From assembly GCA_964247735.1 (NCBI GenBank), contig CAXTVS010000070.1, positions 1-15,291 of the forward strand: DNA of 15,291 nucleotides, in the 5' to 3' direction. The position numbers and the translations under genes are program-made. Below the pieces are notes generated by a model. The model made no database searches and was not told the origin of the DNA. It worked only from the letters and a program-made list of their open reading frames with translations. The stretch is from Lichenicola sp964247735. GTDB lineage: Bacteria > Pseudomonadota > Alphaproteobacteria > Acetobacterales > Acetobacteraceae. This document shows, one piece after another, positions 1-7,238 of the stretch (positions are counted from its first letter, which is position 1; every line of letters begins with the position of its first letter).

Positions 1-21
1 CGATGCATCGACTTCTGAAGC

Positions 22-540
22 TCAGGCCCCGCCGCGTGCCGTGCGCGGGGTCCAGTCCACCACCGTGCGCCGGTAGGCTGGCGGCTTCGGCTGGCAGGAG
101 ATCAGGTAGAGCCCGACCACGTAGATGGCGTTGGCGAGCGCGTTGAAACGCAGGGCCATCACCAGCTCCGGCACCGCCGTGGTCATGATCCAGAGGCTGT
201 ACACCGCGAACGGGATCGACAGCGGACGCAGGCCCTGCAGCATGAGGCGCAGCGGGTTGGCGTGGCCCGGCTTCACCAGCGGCCGCAGCCGGGCGATCGA
301 CACGTAGAAGAACGCGGCGAACAGCCAGGTCAGCCCGTTCCACATGCCGTTGCCGAAGCCCATGTGGCCGGTGGCGATCATGGCAACCAGCGACGCCGCG
401 TCCAGCACCACCGCGCCCAGCTGCAGGCTCATGCCGATGTCGAAGCCAGACGGCCGCTCCGGCAGCCGGTCGACCATCGGCTGGAACACGCGGTCCAGCA
501 GCCACCCGTCGAACTGGTTGATCCTGTCGGCGACGCTCAT
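22..540 (-). CDS. Small four-helix membrane protein of unknown function
   Basis: I do not recognise this 172-residue protein. It has a charged, probably cytoplasmic N-terminus (residues 1-35) and then about four hydrophobic segments: roughly 38-57, 66-83, 104-122 and 127-148. A short polar tail ends the protein. I chose the ATG at 540 because it directly precedes a sensible polar N-terminus; the frame stays open to a GTG at 591, which would give 189 residues, and neither start has a strong Shine-Dalgarno sequence. It is divergent from the membrane-protein gene starting at 699, with about 158 bases between the starts that would have to hold both promoters. The clean hydrophobic pattern and high-GC codon use suggest a real gene. 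The function is not inferable. Confidence 0.75.
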   Translation of the reverse strand: MSVADRINQFDGWLLDRVFQPMVDRLPERPSGFDIGMSLQLGAVVLDAASLVAMIATGHMGFGNGMWNGLTWLFAAFFYVSIARLRPLVKPGHANPLRLMLQGLRPLSIPFAVYSLWIMTTAVPELVMALRFNALANAIYVVGLYLISCQPKPPAYRRTVVDWTPRTARGGA

Positions 541-698
541 GGTCCGTGATGTCGGCACGAGCCGGCCGCGGTCAAGGCCATCCGGGGCCACGCCGCCATG
601 TGGCCCCGCCGCGCGATGTCACCGAACGATCATCGTCGAGGTATTGCCGGCGCCCTCGCAGCCAGACCAGAAGCGGCGGATTTCTGGACGCCGATGCC

Positions 699-1481
699 AT
701 GCAACCCGCTCACGTTCCGCGCTTCGACCGCGCTTACTGGATCGCCTTGTGCCTCGCCAGCGTCGCCGGGGCCAATGCCGGCGACCTCGAGGCACATGCC
801 CTCGGCCACGTGGCGGGGCTGCCGGTGCTGGCCGCGTGCTTCGGCGCCATCCTGCTGGTCGAGCGCCGCAGCACCCGGCCCGGCATCGCGTGCTACTGGA
901 CCGCGATCCTGCTGGTGCGGATGGCGGCGACCAACCTCGCCGACCTGCTGACCCACGACCTGCGCCTTCCGTATCCCGGCACGATCGCAGCGCTCGCCCC
1001 GGTCACGCTGCTGCTGGCCGCGCGCACCCGTCGCCGTCAGGACGGGTCCGGAACCGGCAGGATCGCGGGACACTGGTTCTGGGCGGCGATGCTGGCCGCC
1101 GGCGCGCTGGGCACCGCCGTCGGCGACGGCGTCGCCGGGGCAGCCGGGCTCGGCACCGGTCCGGCGACCCTGCTGCTGTCCGTGCTGCCTTGCCTGGTGC
1201 TGGGGGTTGCGGGCGCGTCGCCCGGCCGGCTCGGCTACTGGCTGGCGGTGGTGGCGATCCGCTCCGCCGGCACCACCGCAGGCGACTTCGCGGCGGACCG
1301 GCTGGGCCTCCTGTCGTCGACGGCGGTGTTCGTCCTGCTGCTTGCCCTTGCCGCGCGCGCCACCACTGCCTGGATCCGGCCGTGCCGGCGCGGCGTCAGC
1401 CGCCGGCCAGCGCGTCGCCCACCAGCCGCGCGAGCCGCTCATGCTGGTCCGCCTCGTAGTGGATCCCGTCGACCGGGCTGA
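699..1481 (+). CDS. Multi-pass membrane protein with fourfold internal repeat (COG4705-like)
   Basis: This 260-residue protein is almost entirely hydrophobic up to about residue 226, with room for seven or eight membrane helices. A motif recurs four times: SVAGANAGDLEAHALG (21-36), MAATNLADLLTHDLRL (75-90), GALGTAVGDGVAGAAGLG (135-152) and SAGTTAGDFAADRLGL (189-204). Each copy has a Gly/Ala-Asp pair inside a helix, next to small residues. This resembles the COG4705 group of uncharacterised membrane proteins; I recall the pattern and did not search it. The ATG at 699 is chosen because the frame upstream is Arg/Pro-rich and looks non-coding, although it is open back to 546. The last 30 or so residues (Arg/Pro-rich) overlap the 3' end of the opposing esterase gene and are probably dispensable. 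Role unknown; the repeated acidic residues would fit a transport or redox-helper function, which is speculation. Confidence 0.72.
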   Translation: MQPAHVPRFDRAYWIALCLASVAGANAGDLEAHALGHVAGLPVLAACFGAILLVERRSTRPGIACYWTAILLVRMAATNLADLLTHDLRLPYPGTIAALAPVTLLLAARTRRRQDGSGTGRIAGHWFWAAMLAAGALGTAVGDGVAGAAGLGTGPATLLLSVLPCLVLGVAGASPGRLGYWLAVVAIRSAGTTAGDFAADRLGLLSSTAVFVLLLALAARATTAWIRPCRRGVSRRPARRPPAARAAHAGPPRSGSRRPG

Positions 1482-2034
1482 CGGTGGCGACCGAACCCGC
1501 ATCCAGGCAGCGCGCCCCGAACGCGTCCGCCACGGTCCGATAGAGCGGCGCGAGCCGGCGCGACTTCTCGGCTCCCCCGGCGAAGAGCTCGCCCAGGAAC
1601 CCGATCTCCCCGATCGGCACCGGCGCCAGCACGAGGATCTCCGGCGTTCCGCCACCGGGTCCGGCCCGGCAGGCCCGTATCTCCTCCAGCAGCACGCCGA
1701 TCGACGCGGCGATGTCGGCAGGTCCGACCCCGAAGCGGGTCTTGAGGTCGTTGGTGCCGAGCATCAGCACCAGCATGTCCACGGGAAGCTGGCTTTCCAG
1801 GCACGGGCGCAGGTAGGCGAGCCCGTTCTTGTGCCTTCCCTCGATCGGGTCGTCATGTACGGTGGTGCGGGCCGGCAGCCCTTCCTCCACCACCCGGACG
1901 CCGTCCAGCCGTCGCTGCAGCAGGCCTGGCCAGCGCTGCGTGTCATCGAAGCGCTCCAACACGCCGGGCCGGGAGAGCGGCTGGGTACCGTGCGTGTTGC
2001 TGTCGCCGTAGCACAGGATGACCTTGTCCAGCAT
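1396..2034 (-). CDS. SGNH/GDSL hydrolase, arylesterase/acyltransferase type (MsAcT-like)
   Basis: A 212-residue SGNH-fold hydrolase that should cleave short acyl or aryl esters and may transfer acyl groups. The family blocks are all present. Block I is GDSNTHG with the nucleophile Ser12. The block II glycine sits in EEGLPARTT (about Gly52). Block III is LGTND with Asn95. Block V is DGIHY with Asp189 and His192, giving the Ser-Asp-His set. The ERFDDTQRWPGLL and EEGLPARTT stretches closely match the Mycobacterium smegmatis acyltransferase MsAcT as I recall it, an octameric enzyme that prefers transesterification in water. There is no signal peptide, so it should be cytoplasmic. The start is supported by GGAAGGAAG a few bases upstream. 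It lies 137 bases downstream of rpsA on the same strand and converges with the membrane-protein gene on the left, overlapping it by 86 bases. Confidence 0.9.
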   Translation of the reverse strand: MLDKVILCYGDSNTHGTQPLSRPGVLERFDDTQRWPGLLQRRLDGVRVVEEGLPARTTVHDDPIEGRHKNGLAYLRPCLESQLPVDMLVLMLGTNDLKTRFGVGPADIAASIGVLLEEIRACRAGPGGGTPEILVLAPVPIGEIGFLGELFAGGAEKSRRLAPLYRTVADAFGARCLDAGSVATVSPVDGIHYEADQHERLARLVGDALAGG

Positions 2035-2134
2035 CGTGTCCGCTTCCTTCCGAGAACCGGTGCAGGCCAGGATGCCGTCCGGTGCTTGTCGCCGGCGGAA
2101 CGAGAAAGGGCGGGCCATCGCTGGCGCCGCCCCA

Positions 2135-2159
2135 GGTCTCGGACCCTCCGTGGCCGGAG
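2135..2159 (-). terminator. Two short tandem hairpins after rpsA
   Basis: Just downstream of the rpsA stop there are two tight inverted repeats. CTCCG/CGGAG (2146-2150 with 2155-2159) has a 4-base loop, and GGTC/GACC (2135-2138 with 2142-2145) has a 3-base loop. There is no T-tract after them on the minus strand, so this is at best a weak or Rho-assisted terminator. Stems this short also arise by chance in GC-rich DNA. Confidence 0.25.
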
Positions 2160-2171
2160 CGTGATAGGCCG

Positions 2172-3896
2172 TTATTCCGGCAGCTGGGCGCTGCGGCGAC
2201 GGATCGCGGCCGACAGGATGTCGCCGAGCGAGGCGCCGCTGTCGGACGAGCCGTACTCGTTGATCGCCGCCTTGTCCTCCTCGACCTCGCGGCCCTTGAT
2301 GGTCAGGGACAGCTTGCGGCTGGCACGGTCCACCGACACCACCTTGGCGTCGACCTTCTCGCCGACCGCGAACCGCTCCGGACGCTGCTCGGCCTTGTCG
2401 CGGGCAAGCTCGGCGCGCCGGATGAAGCCGGTCAGCACCTCGTCCACCTTGACCTCGATGCCGTTGGCCTGCACCGCGGTGACGATGCAGGTCACCACCG
2501 CGCCCTTGTTGACGCGGCTCAGCGTGTCGGCGGCCGGGTCGTCGTGCAGCTGCTTGATGCCGAGCGAGATGCGCTCCTTCTCGACGTCGACGTCCAGCAC
2601 GCGGGCCTGAATGACCTGGCCCTTCTCGTACGGGGTCATCGCCGCCTCGCCGGCCTCGTCCCAGGAGATGTCGGACATGTGCACCATGCCGTCGATGTCC
2701 GCAGACAAGCCGACGAACAGGCCAAACTCGGTGATGTTGCGGATCTCGCCTTCCACCGTGGAGCCGATCTTGTGCTCCTCGGCGAACAGCTCCCACGGGT
2801 TGCGCTGCACCTGCTTCAGGCCGAGCGAGATGCGGCGCTTGGAGCTGTCCACGTCCAGCACCATCACGTCGACCTCCTGCGAGGTGGCGACGATCTTGCC
2901 GGGATGGACGTTCTTCTTGGTCCAGCTCATCTCCGACACGTGCACCAGACCCTCGACGCCGGGCTCCAGCTCCACGAAGGCGCCGTAGTCGGTGATGTTG
3001 GTGACGCGGCCGCTGTAGCGGGCCCCCGGCGGATACTTCGCGGCCACGCCCTCCCACGGATCGGCTTCCAGCTGCTTCATGCCGAGCGAGATGCGCTGGG
3101 TGTCGGAGTTGAAGCGGATCACCTGCACCCGCACCGCCTGGCCGATCTGCAGCGCCTCGGAGGGATGGTTGATCCGCTTCCAGGCGATGTCGGTGACGTG
3201 CAGCAGGCCGTCCACGCCGCCCAGGTCGACGAAGGCGCCGTAGTCGGTGATGTTCTTGACCACGCCGTCGAGGATCATGCCCTCCTTCAGGCCCTGGATC
3301 AGCTCCGAGCGCTGCTCGGCGCGGGTCTCCTCCAGCACCGCGCGGCGCGACACCACGATGTTGCCGCGGGCGCGGTCCATCTTGAGGATCTGGAACGGCT
3401 GCGGGCTGCCCATCAGGGGCCCGACGTCGCGCACCGGGCGGATGTCGACCTGGGAGCCGGGCAGGAACGCCATCGCGCCGCCGAGGTCGACGGTGAAGCC
3501 GCCCTTGACCCGGCCGTAGATGGTGCCCTGCACCCGCTGCTGGCCCTCGAACGCCTTCTCCAGGTTGGTCCAGGCCTCCTCGCGCCGCGCCTTCTCGCGC
3601 GACAGCACGATGGCGCCATCGCGGTCCTCGTAGCGCTCGACGTAGAGCTCGATCACGTCGCCCGGCTTGACCTCGTGGTCGGTGCCGGGAAGGCCGAACT
3701 CCTTGAGCAGGACGCGGCCTTCGCTCTTGAGGCCGACGTCGACGATCGCATACTCGTCGGTGAGACGGATCACCGTGCCGGTGACGACCGAGCCGTCGAA
3801 GCCGACGTCGCGGCCGAGGCTCTCGTCGAGCAGGGAGGCAAAATCCTCGCCGCCGAAATGATCGGCTGGCGGGCGGGCTAGCGTGGCTGATGCCAT
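2172..3896 (-). CDS. rpsA: 30S ribosomal protein S1
   Basis: This 574-residue protein has six S1 RNA-binding domains, at about 35-101, 118-184, 205-273, 290-360, 377-447 and 464-535. E. coli S1 has 557 residues and the same number of domains. Domains 3 to 5 carry the classic NITDYGAFV or NITEFGLFV strand, followed by GLLHVTDIAW-type motifs. The degenerate first two domains are those that in E. coli S1 bind S2 on the ribosome. S1 helps the 30S subunit load mRNAs, especially those with weak Shine-Dalgarno sites or structured leaders. The ATG at 3896 is preceded by AGGAA at a rather long spacing. It follows cmk on the same strand after 210 bases; the cmk-rpsA order is conserved in many proteobacteria. 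Confidence 0.98.
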   Translation of the reverse strand: MASATLARPPADHFGGEDFASLLDESLGRDVGFDGSVVTGTVIRLTDEYAIVDVGLKSEGRVLLKEFGLPGTDHEVKPGDVIELYVERYEDRDGAIVLSREKARREEAWTNLEKAFEGQQRVQGTIYGRVKGGFTVDLGGAMAFLPGSQVDIRPVRDVGPLMGSPQPFQILKMDRARGNIVVSRRAVLEETRAEQRSELIQGLKEGMILDGVVKNITDYGAFVDLGGVDGLLHVTDIAWKRINHPSEALQIGQAVRVQVIRFNSDTQRISLGMKQLEADPWEGVAAKYPPGARYSGRVTNITDYGAFVELEPGVEGLVHVSEMSWTKKNVHPGKIVATSQEVDVMVLDVDSSKRRISLGLKQVQRNPWELFAEEHKIGSTVEGEIRNITEFGLFVGLSADIDGMVHMSDISWDEAGEAAMTPYEKGQVIQARVLDVDVEKERISLGIKQLHDDPAADTLSRVNKGAVVTCIVTAVQANGIEVKVDEVLTGFIRRAELARDKAEQRPERFAVGEKVDAKVVSVDRASRKLSLTIKGREVEEDKAAINEYGSSDSGASLGDILSAAIRRRSAQLPE

Positions 3897-4106
3897 GTGG
3901 TGGATGGTTCCTGCGTCGGATCCGGAGCTGGACGCCCCGGTGACGGTTCATGCGCCCTGCCCCGCACGAACGGATGGCAGCACGTCGTGCCCGGGGCTGG
4001 CAGGGGCGGGATGCCGCTGTGCGCTGACGGACCGGCTACGGGAAACGGACCCTGTCCAGAGAACAGGGCCTGAAGCCTGCGTGGTGCACCCGCGCAACGG
4101 TTGGCG
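3897..4106 (-). promoter_or_regulatory. rpsA leader / cmk-rpsA intergenic region
   Basis: These 210 bases have no convincing gene. They precede rpsA on its strand and probably hold its own promoter and 5' leader. The one structure I see is CCCTGT/ACAGGG (4050-4055 with 4063-4068, loop of 7), followed on the minus strand by a short T-containing stretch (TCCGTTT). It lies about 40 bases after the cmk stop and could be a weak terminator or attenuator. No -35/-10 pair stands out. Autoregulation of rpsA through its leader is known in E. coli, but nothing here demonstrates it. Confidence 0.4.
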
Positions 4107-4760
4107 TCAAGCGGTTTCGGCCGTCCGCGCCGCCACGAGACGCAGCGCCTCGCGCAGCACCCCGCCTGCATCCAGCCGATCGCTGTCGATCCACGCCGCG
4201 TCGGCCGCGGCACGCAGGGGTGCGGCTTCCCGCGCGGCGTCGGCCGCGTCGCGCGCTTCCAGCTCGGCCTGCACCGCGTCGATTGCCGCCGCCTGCGCAT
4301 CGACATCGAGGACCGCGCCGTCGTGCAGCTGGCGCCAGCGCCGTTCCGCCCGCGACCGCAGCGAGGCGGTGACGAACAGCTTCACCGGCGCGTCGGGGAA
4401 CACCACCGTGCCGATGTCGCGTCCGTCCAGCACCGCCCCGTGCGACGCGCCGAAGCTGCGCTGGAACGCCAGCAGCGCCGCGCGCACCGCCGGCTGCGCC
4501 GCCACCAGGCTGGCGGCACGGTCCACCTCGGGCGTGCGCAGGTCGGGGCGTTCGAGGTCCGCCGGCCGCAGCGCCGCGGCCTGTGCCGCAGCGTCGCCGG
4601 ATGGCGGCAACCCGGCATCGAGCATGCGGCGACCGACCGCGCGGTACAGCAGCCCGGTGTCGAGGTAGGGCAGCCCGAGGGCCGCCGCCAGCGCGCGCGC
4701 CAGCGTGCCCTTGCCGGCCGCGGCCGGACCGTCCACCGCGACCACCAGGCGACGGCTCAC
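4107..4760 (-). CDS. cmk: Cytidylate kinase
   Basis: A 217-residue CMP/dCMP kinase, which transfers phosphate from ATP to CMP or dCMP in pyrimidine nucleotide salvage and synthesis in the cytoplasm. The P-loop GPAAAGKGT is at residues 11-19. The strongly conserved GRDIGTVVFPDAPVKLF stretch is near residues 113-129, with the Arg-rich lid (RAERRW) just after it. The length fits bacterial Cmk (about 220 residues). The start is a GTG at 4760 whose last two bases lie in the TGA of aroA (GTGA, 4757-4760). No good Shine-Dalgarno sequence precedes it, so translation is probably coupled to aroA. The Ala-rich composition is ordinary for this genome. Confidence is high. Confidence 0.97.
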   Translation of the reverse strand: MSRRLVVAVDGPAAAGKGTLARALAAALGLPYLDTGLLYRAVGRRMLDAGLPPSGDAAAQAAALRPADLERPDLRTPEVDRAASLVAAQPAVRAALLAFQRSFGASHGAVLDGRDIGTVVFPDAPVKLFVTASLRSRAERRWRQLHDGAVLDVDAQAAAIDAVQAELEARDAADAAREAAPLRAAADAAWIDSDRLDAGGVLREALRLVAARTAETA

Positions 4761-6112
4761 GCGGAAGGGTCCGCAAGCCCGGCGCCGAGCCGGTTCATCA
4801 GGCCGACGAAGCCGGGAAAGCTGGTGCCGACATACCCCATGTCGTCCACCGTCACCGGATGGCGGGCGGCGAGCCCCATCACCACCGCGCTCATCGCCAG
4901 CCTGTGGTCCATCAGCGTCTGCACCCGGCCGCCGCCGAGGTCGCCGGCCCGGCCGCCGGTCACGATCATGTCGTCGCCCTCGACCCGGACCGACACGCCG
5001 TTCGCCTCGAGCAGCGCCACGGTGGCCGCCAGCCGGTCGCTTTCCTTCACGCGCAGCTCGGCCAGCCCGCACAGCCGGGTTTCGCCGCTGGCGAACGCGG
5101 CCGCGACCGCCAGCACCGGATACTCGTCGATCATGCTCGACGCCCGCTCGGACGGCACGACGACGCCACGCAGCGCGCCCGCCCGCACCGACAGGTCGCC
5201 GACCAGCTCGCCGCCCTCGGTGCGCCCGTTCGCGACGGCGAGTTCGGCGCCCATCTCGATCAGGGTGGTGAACAGGCCGGTGCGCAGCGGGTTGAGCCCG
5301 ACCACCTCGATCGTGACCGCCGAGCCCGGCACCAGCAGCGCCGCCACCACCGGGAACGCGGCCGAGGATGGATCGGACGGCACGGTCACGTTCCGCGCCA
5401 CCAGGGACGGCCTGCCCTGCAGCCGGATGATCCGGCCGGCGCCGGCGCGCTCCACCGACACGGCCGCGCCGAAGTGGCGCAGCATGTTCTCGCTGTGGTC
5501 GCGGGTCGGCACCGGCTCCTCGACCACCGTCTCGCCGTCGGCGTTGAGCCCGGCCAGGAGGATCGCCGACTTCACCTGCGCCGAGGCCACCTCCAGCCGC
5601 CACGACACCGGCTCCGGGGTGCCGGAGCCGCGGATGCAGAGCGGCAGCCGGCCGCCGCTCCGCGCGGTGAACACCGCACCGGTGCGCTCCAGCGGCCCGA
5701 TCACCCGCTGCATCGGGCGCCGCCGGAGGCTTGCATCGCCGGTCATCACCGACACGATCGGATGGCTGGCGAGGATGCCGGCGAGCAGCCTGGCGGCGGT
5801 GCCGGAGTTGCCCATGTCGAGCACGTCCTCCGGCTCCGCCAGCCGGCCCAGCCCGCGTCCCCTCACCCGCCAGGTGCCACCCGCGTCCCGCGTCGCCTCG
5901 GCGCCCAGCGCACGCATCGCCGCGGCGGTGCGCAGCACGTCCTCCCCTTCCAGCAGGCCCTCGATCCGCGTCTCGCCCTCGGCGAGGCTTGCGAACATCA
6001 GCGCGCGGTGGCTGATCGACTTGTCGCCCGGAACCCTCGCCGAGCCGGCCAGCGGCGCGTCCGGCCGGCGAACGACGAGGGGGCGGGGCGGGGCGGAAGC
6101 GGGCGATATCAT
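4757..6112 (-). CDS. aroA: 3-phosphoshikimate 1-carboxyvinyltransferase (EPSP synthase), class II-like
   Basis: A 451-residue enzyme that condenses shikimate-3-phosphate with phosphoenolpyruvate in the shikimate pathway. Visible signatures are VPGDKSISHRAL (27-38, substrate Lys31), MGNSGTAARLL (100-110), SAQVKSAILLAGL (177-189), the RDHSE motif (204-208), Asp329-Glu330 in SSMIDEYP, and LRVKESDR (353-360). The combination GDKS, SAQVK and R-x-H-x-E, together with overall resemblance to Agrobacterium CP4 EPSP synthase (455 residues) as I recall it, points to class II. At the site where CP4 has the tolerance-associated Ala100, this protein has Gly104, the residue normally linked to glyphosate sensitivity. 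The ATG at 6112 has GGGGAA upstream. It leads a minus-strand cluster with cmk and is divergent from the FYDLN-acid gene. Confidence 0.97.
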   Translation of the reverse strand: MISPASAPPRPLVVRRPDAPLAGSARVPGDKSISHRALMFASLAEGETRIEGLLEGEDVLRTAAAMRALGAEATRDAGGTWRVRGRGLGRLAEPEDVLDMGNSGTAARLLAGILASHPIVSVMTGDASLRRRPMQRVIGPLERTGAVFTARSGGRLPLCIRGSGTPEPVSWRLEVASAQVKSAILLAGLNADGETVVEEPVPTRDHSENMLRHFGAAVSVERAGAGRIIRLQGRPSLVARNVTVPSDPSSAAFPVVAALLVPGSAVTIEVVGLNPLRTGLFTTLIEMGAELAVANGRTEGGELVGDLSVRAGALRGVVVPSERASSMIDEYPVLAVAAAFASGETRLCGLAELRVKESDRLAATVALLEANGVSVRVEGDDMIVTGGRAGDLGGGRVQTLMDHRLAMSAVVMGLAARHPVTVDDMGYVGTSFPGFVGLMNRLGAGLADPSA

Positions 6113-6182
6113 GTCTGTTCCCCGGGCTCACCGCACGACGCGGACGTCGATCCGACCGGCCTGGAAGCCGACCGCCACTTGT

Positions 6183-6188
6183 TTGACA
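6183..6188 (+). promoter_or_regulatory. Candidate -35 box upstream of the FYDLN-acid gene
   Basis: A perfect TTGACA lies 65 bases upstream of the ATG at 6254, in the 141-base gap between the divergent aroA and FYDLN-acid genes. At 16-18 bases spacing the -10 position reads only as a poor match (around CATGGG), so this is a half-supported sigma-70 type promoter. No equally good box is seen for aroA in the opposite direction. Confidence 0.3.
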
Positions 6189-6253
6189 GTACGCTGGCGA
6201 GGTGGCATGGGGCCCGCCCTTGCCGCGCATCGTCCTCCAGACACAGGGTCACA

Positions 6254-6595
6254 ATGGCCAAGCCAGAACTCGGTAACAAGCGGGTGTGCGTCTCGTGCAA
6301 CACCCGCTTCTACGACCTGACCAAGGTGCCGGCCACTTGCCCGAAATGCGGAACCGAGCAGCCGCTGGACCAGCCGCGGCTGCGTCGTGCGGCCGGCAAC
6401 CTTCCGCCAGAGGATCGCCGGCCAAAGAAGCCGCCGGTGGTAGACCCGGACGATGCGGACGGCGAGGTCGAGCCGGCCGAGGACGAGGCGGAGGCCGACG
6501 AGGTGGCGGAGGACGCGGACGACCTGGACGACGACGCGGACGTCATCGGCACGGACATCGAGGTCGAGGTCGACAGCGACGAGAACGAGCGCTGA
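6254..6595 (+). CDS. FYDLN-acid domain protein (TIGR02300 family) with zinc ribbon
   Basis: A 113-residue protein typical of alphaproteobacteria. The N-terminal half carries CxxC pairs at Cys12/Cys15 and Cys29/Cys32, a likely zinc ribbon, around the family hallmark FYDLTK (19-24; the usual form is FYDLN). From about residue 63 to the end it is dominated by Asp and Glu, as is characteristic of the family; the tail is probably disordered and highly acidic. The molecular role is not established as far as I know. AGGGT upstream of the ATG at 6254 acts as a modest ribosome binding site. It is divergent from aroA and convergent with the ferritin-like gene, from which 34 bases separate it with no clear terminator. 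Confidence 0.93.
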   Translation: MAKPELGNKRVCVSCNTRFYDLTKVPATCPKCGTEQPLDQPRLRRAAGNLPPEDRRPKKPPVVDPDDADGEVEPAEDEAEADEVAEDADDLDDDADVIGTDIEVEVDSDENER

Positions 6596-6629
6596 GGGCC
6601 GCAATCGGCGTCCGACTTCGCTCGCCGGC

Positions 6630-7154
6630 TCAGACGGCGGCCTTCGTGCCGCCCCGGGTCAGTGCGAGGAAGCGCTCGGTGATCGGGATCGTCTGCGACT
6701 GGATGAACTCGCCCATCGCCGTCTCTTCGGCGAGCGACTGCCGCAGCGGCGCCACCGAGGCGGCGTCGCCCACCGCCTCCGCCATCGCGATCAGGCTGGT
6801 ATAGGCCGCGATCTCGAAGTGCTCGAAGGCGTAGTTGGCAAAGGTGTTCTTCAGGATCTCGTCTGCCGCCGGCATGTGCAGCGCCGCCGCCAGGTTACCG
6901 GTAACCGACATCCACCCCTCCTTGAGCGCGGACGGGCTGCTGCCGTGCCGCTCCAGGATGGCTTCCAGCCGCTTCACCTGGGCCTCGGACTCGACGACGT
7001 GCTGCTGCAGCCGCGCCTTCATCTCCGGATAATGCTCCAGCCGCTCGACCTGCCGCCGGCATAGCTCGATCGCGCTCATCTCGACCGAATGCTGGTTGCG
7101 CAGGCCGACGTGATAGGTGTCGTGCGCCGGATCGCCGTGTGAGTCGCCGTCCAT
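6630..7154 (-). CDS. DUF892 ferritin-like protein (YciE/YciF type)
   Basis: A 174-residue, almost entirely helical protein of the DUF892 ferritin-like family, four-helix bundles with a probable di-iron site linked to stress responses in enterobacteria. Helix 1 contains QHSVEMSAIELC (21-32), helix 2 the ESEAQVKRLE stretch (55-64), helix 3 the FEHFEIAAY motif (110-118), and helix 4 AEETAMGEF (142-150). Glu25, Glu55, Glu111, Glu114, Glu143 and nearby histidines are candidate ligands. I chose the ATG at 7154 over the upstream in-frame ATG at 7223 because AAGGAG lies seven bases before it and the extra 23 residues look non-coding. It sits 84 bases downstream of the oxalate decarboxylase gene on the same strand, behind a strong hairpin, so it may have its own promoter. 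Iron handling or oxidative-stress protection is an inference. Confidence 0.88.
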   Translation of the reverse strand: MDGDSHGDPAHDTYHVGLRNQHSVEMSAIELCRRQVERLEHYPEMKARLQQHVVESEAQVKRLEAILERHGSSPSALKEGWMSVTGNLAAALHMPAADEILKNTFANYAFEHFEIAAYTSLIAMAEAVGDAASVAPLRQSLAEETAMGEFIQSQTIPITERFLALTRGGTKAAV

Positions 7155-7161
7155 CGGAGGT

Positions 7162-7167
7162 CTCCTT
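7162..7167 (-). promoter_or_regulatory. Ribosome binding site deciding the ferritin-like gene start
   Basis: AAGGAG on the minus strand, seven bases before the ATG at 7154. It is a near-ideal Shine-Dalgarno sequence and the reason for rejecting the longer reading from 7223. Confidence 0.8.
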
Positions 7168-7197
7168 CCGCTTCGTTCGCTGCACAACGGGTGCCGG

Positions 7198-7232
7198 CGC
7201 GTCCGGTTCGTAATGGTCCGCAACCGGACGTG
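7198..7232 (-). terminator. Strong hairpin after the oxalate decarboxylase gene
   Basis: A perfect 9-bp inverted repeat, CGTCCGGTT/AACCGGACG (7200-7208 with 7222-7230), with a 13-base loop. A G-T wobble and one more G-C pair extend it outward. It starts about nine bases after the oxalate decarboxylase stop codon on the minus strand. No T-run follows, so it is not a textbook Rho-independent terminator. It could still stop or stabilise the transcript, or separate oxalate decarboxylase expression from that of the downstream ferritin-like gene. Confidence 0.5.
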
Positions 7233-7238
7233 GGCGCG

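Noticed and set aside
2082..3881. A 599-codon plus-strand frame opposite rpsA
   Set aside because: It is antisense to rpsA, and its His/Asp/Leu/Val-rich composition is the usual shadow in GC-rich DNA with no family resemblance.
1396..3951. An 851-codon minus-strand frame joining the SGNH hydrolase with sequence across rpsA
   Set aside because: Only the last 212 codons are real; the rest is an Arg/Pro/Gly-rich shadow of rpsA in a different frame.
6113..6253. A tRNA gene in the aroA/FYDLN-acid gap
   Set aside because: No cloverleaf, D-arm or T-arm consensus is visible on either strand.
4583..6595. A 670-codon plus-strand frame ending in the FYDLN-acid protein
   Set aside because: Only the part from the ATG at 6254 matches the family; the upstream part is antisense to aroA and cmk.
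7155..7223. N-terminal extension of the ferritin-like protein to 7223
   Set aside because: The shorter start at 7154 has a near-ideal AAGGAG; the extension crosses the hairpin loop and looks non-coding.
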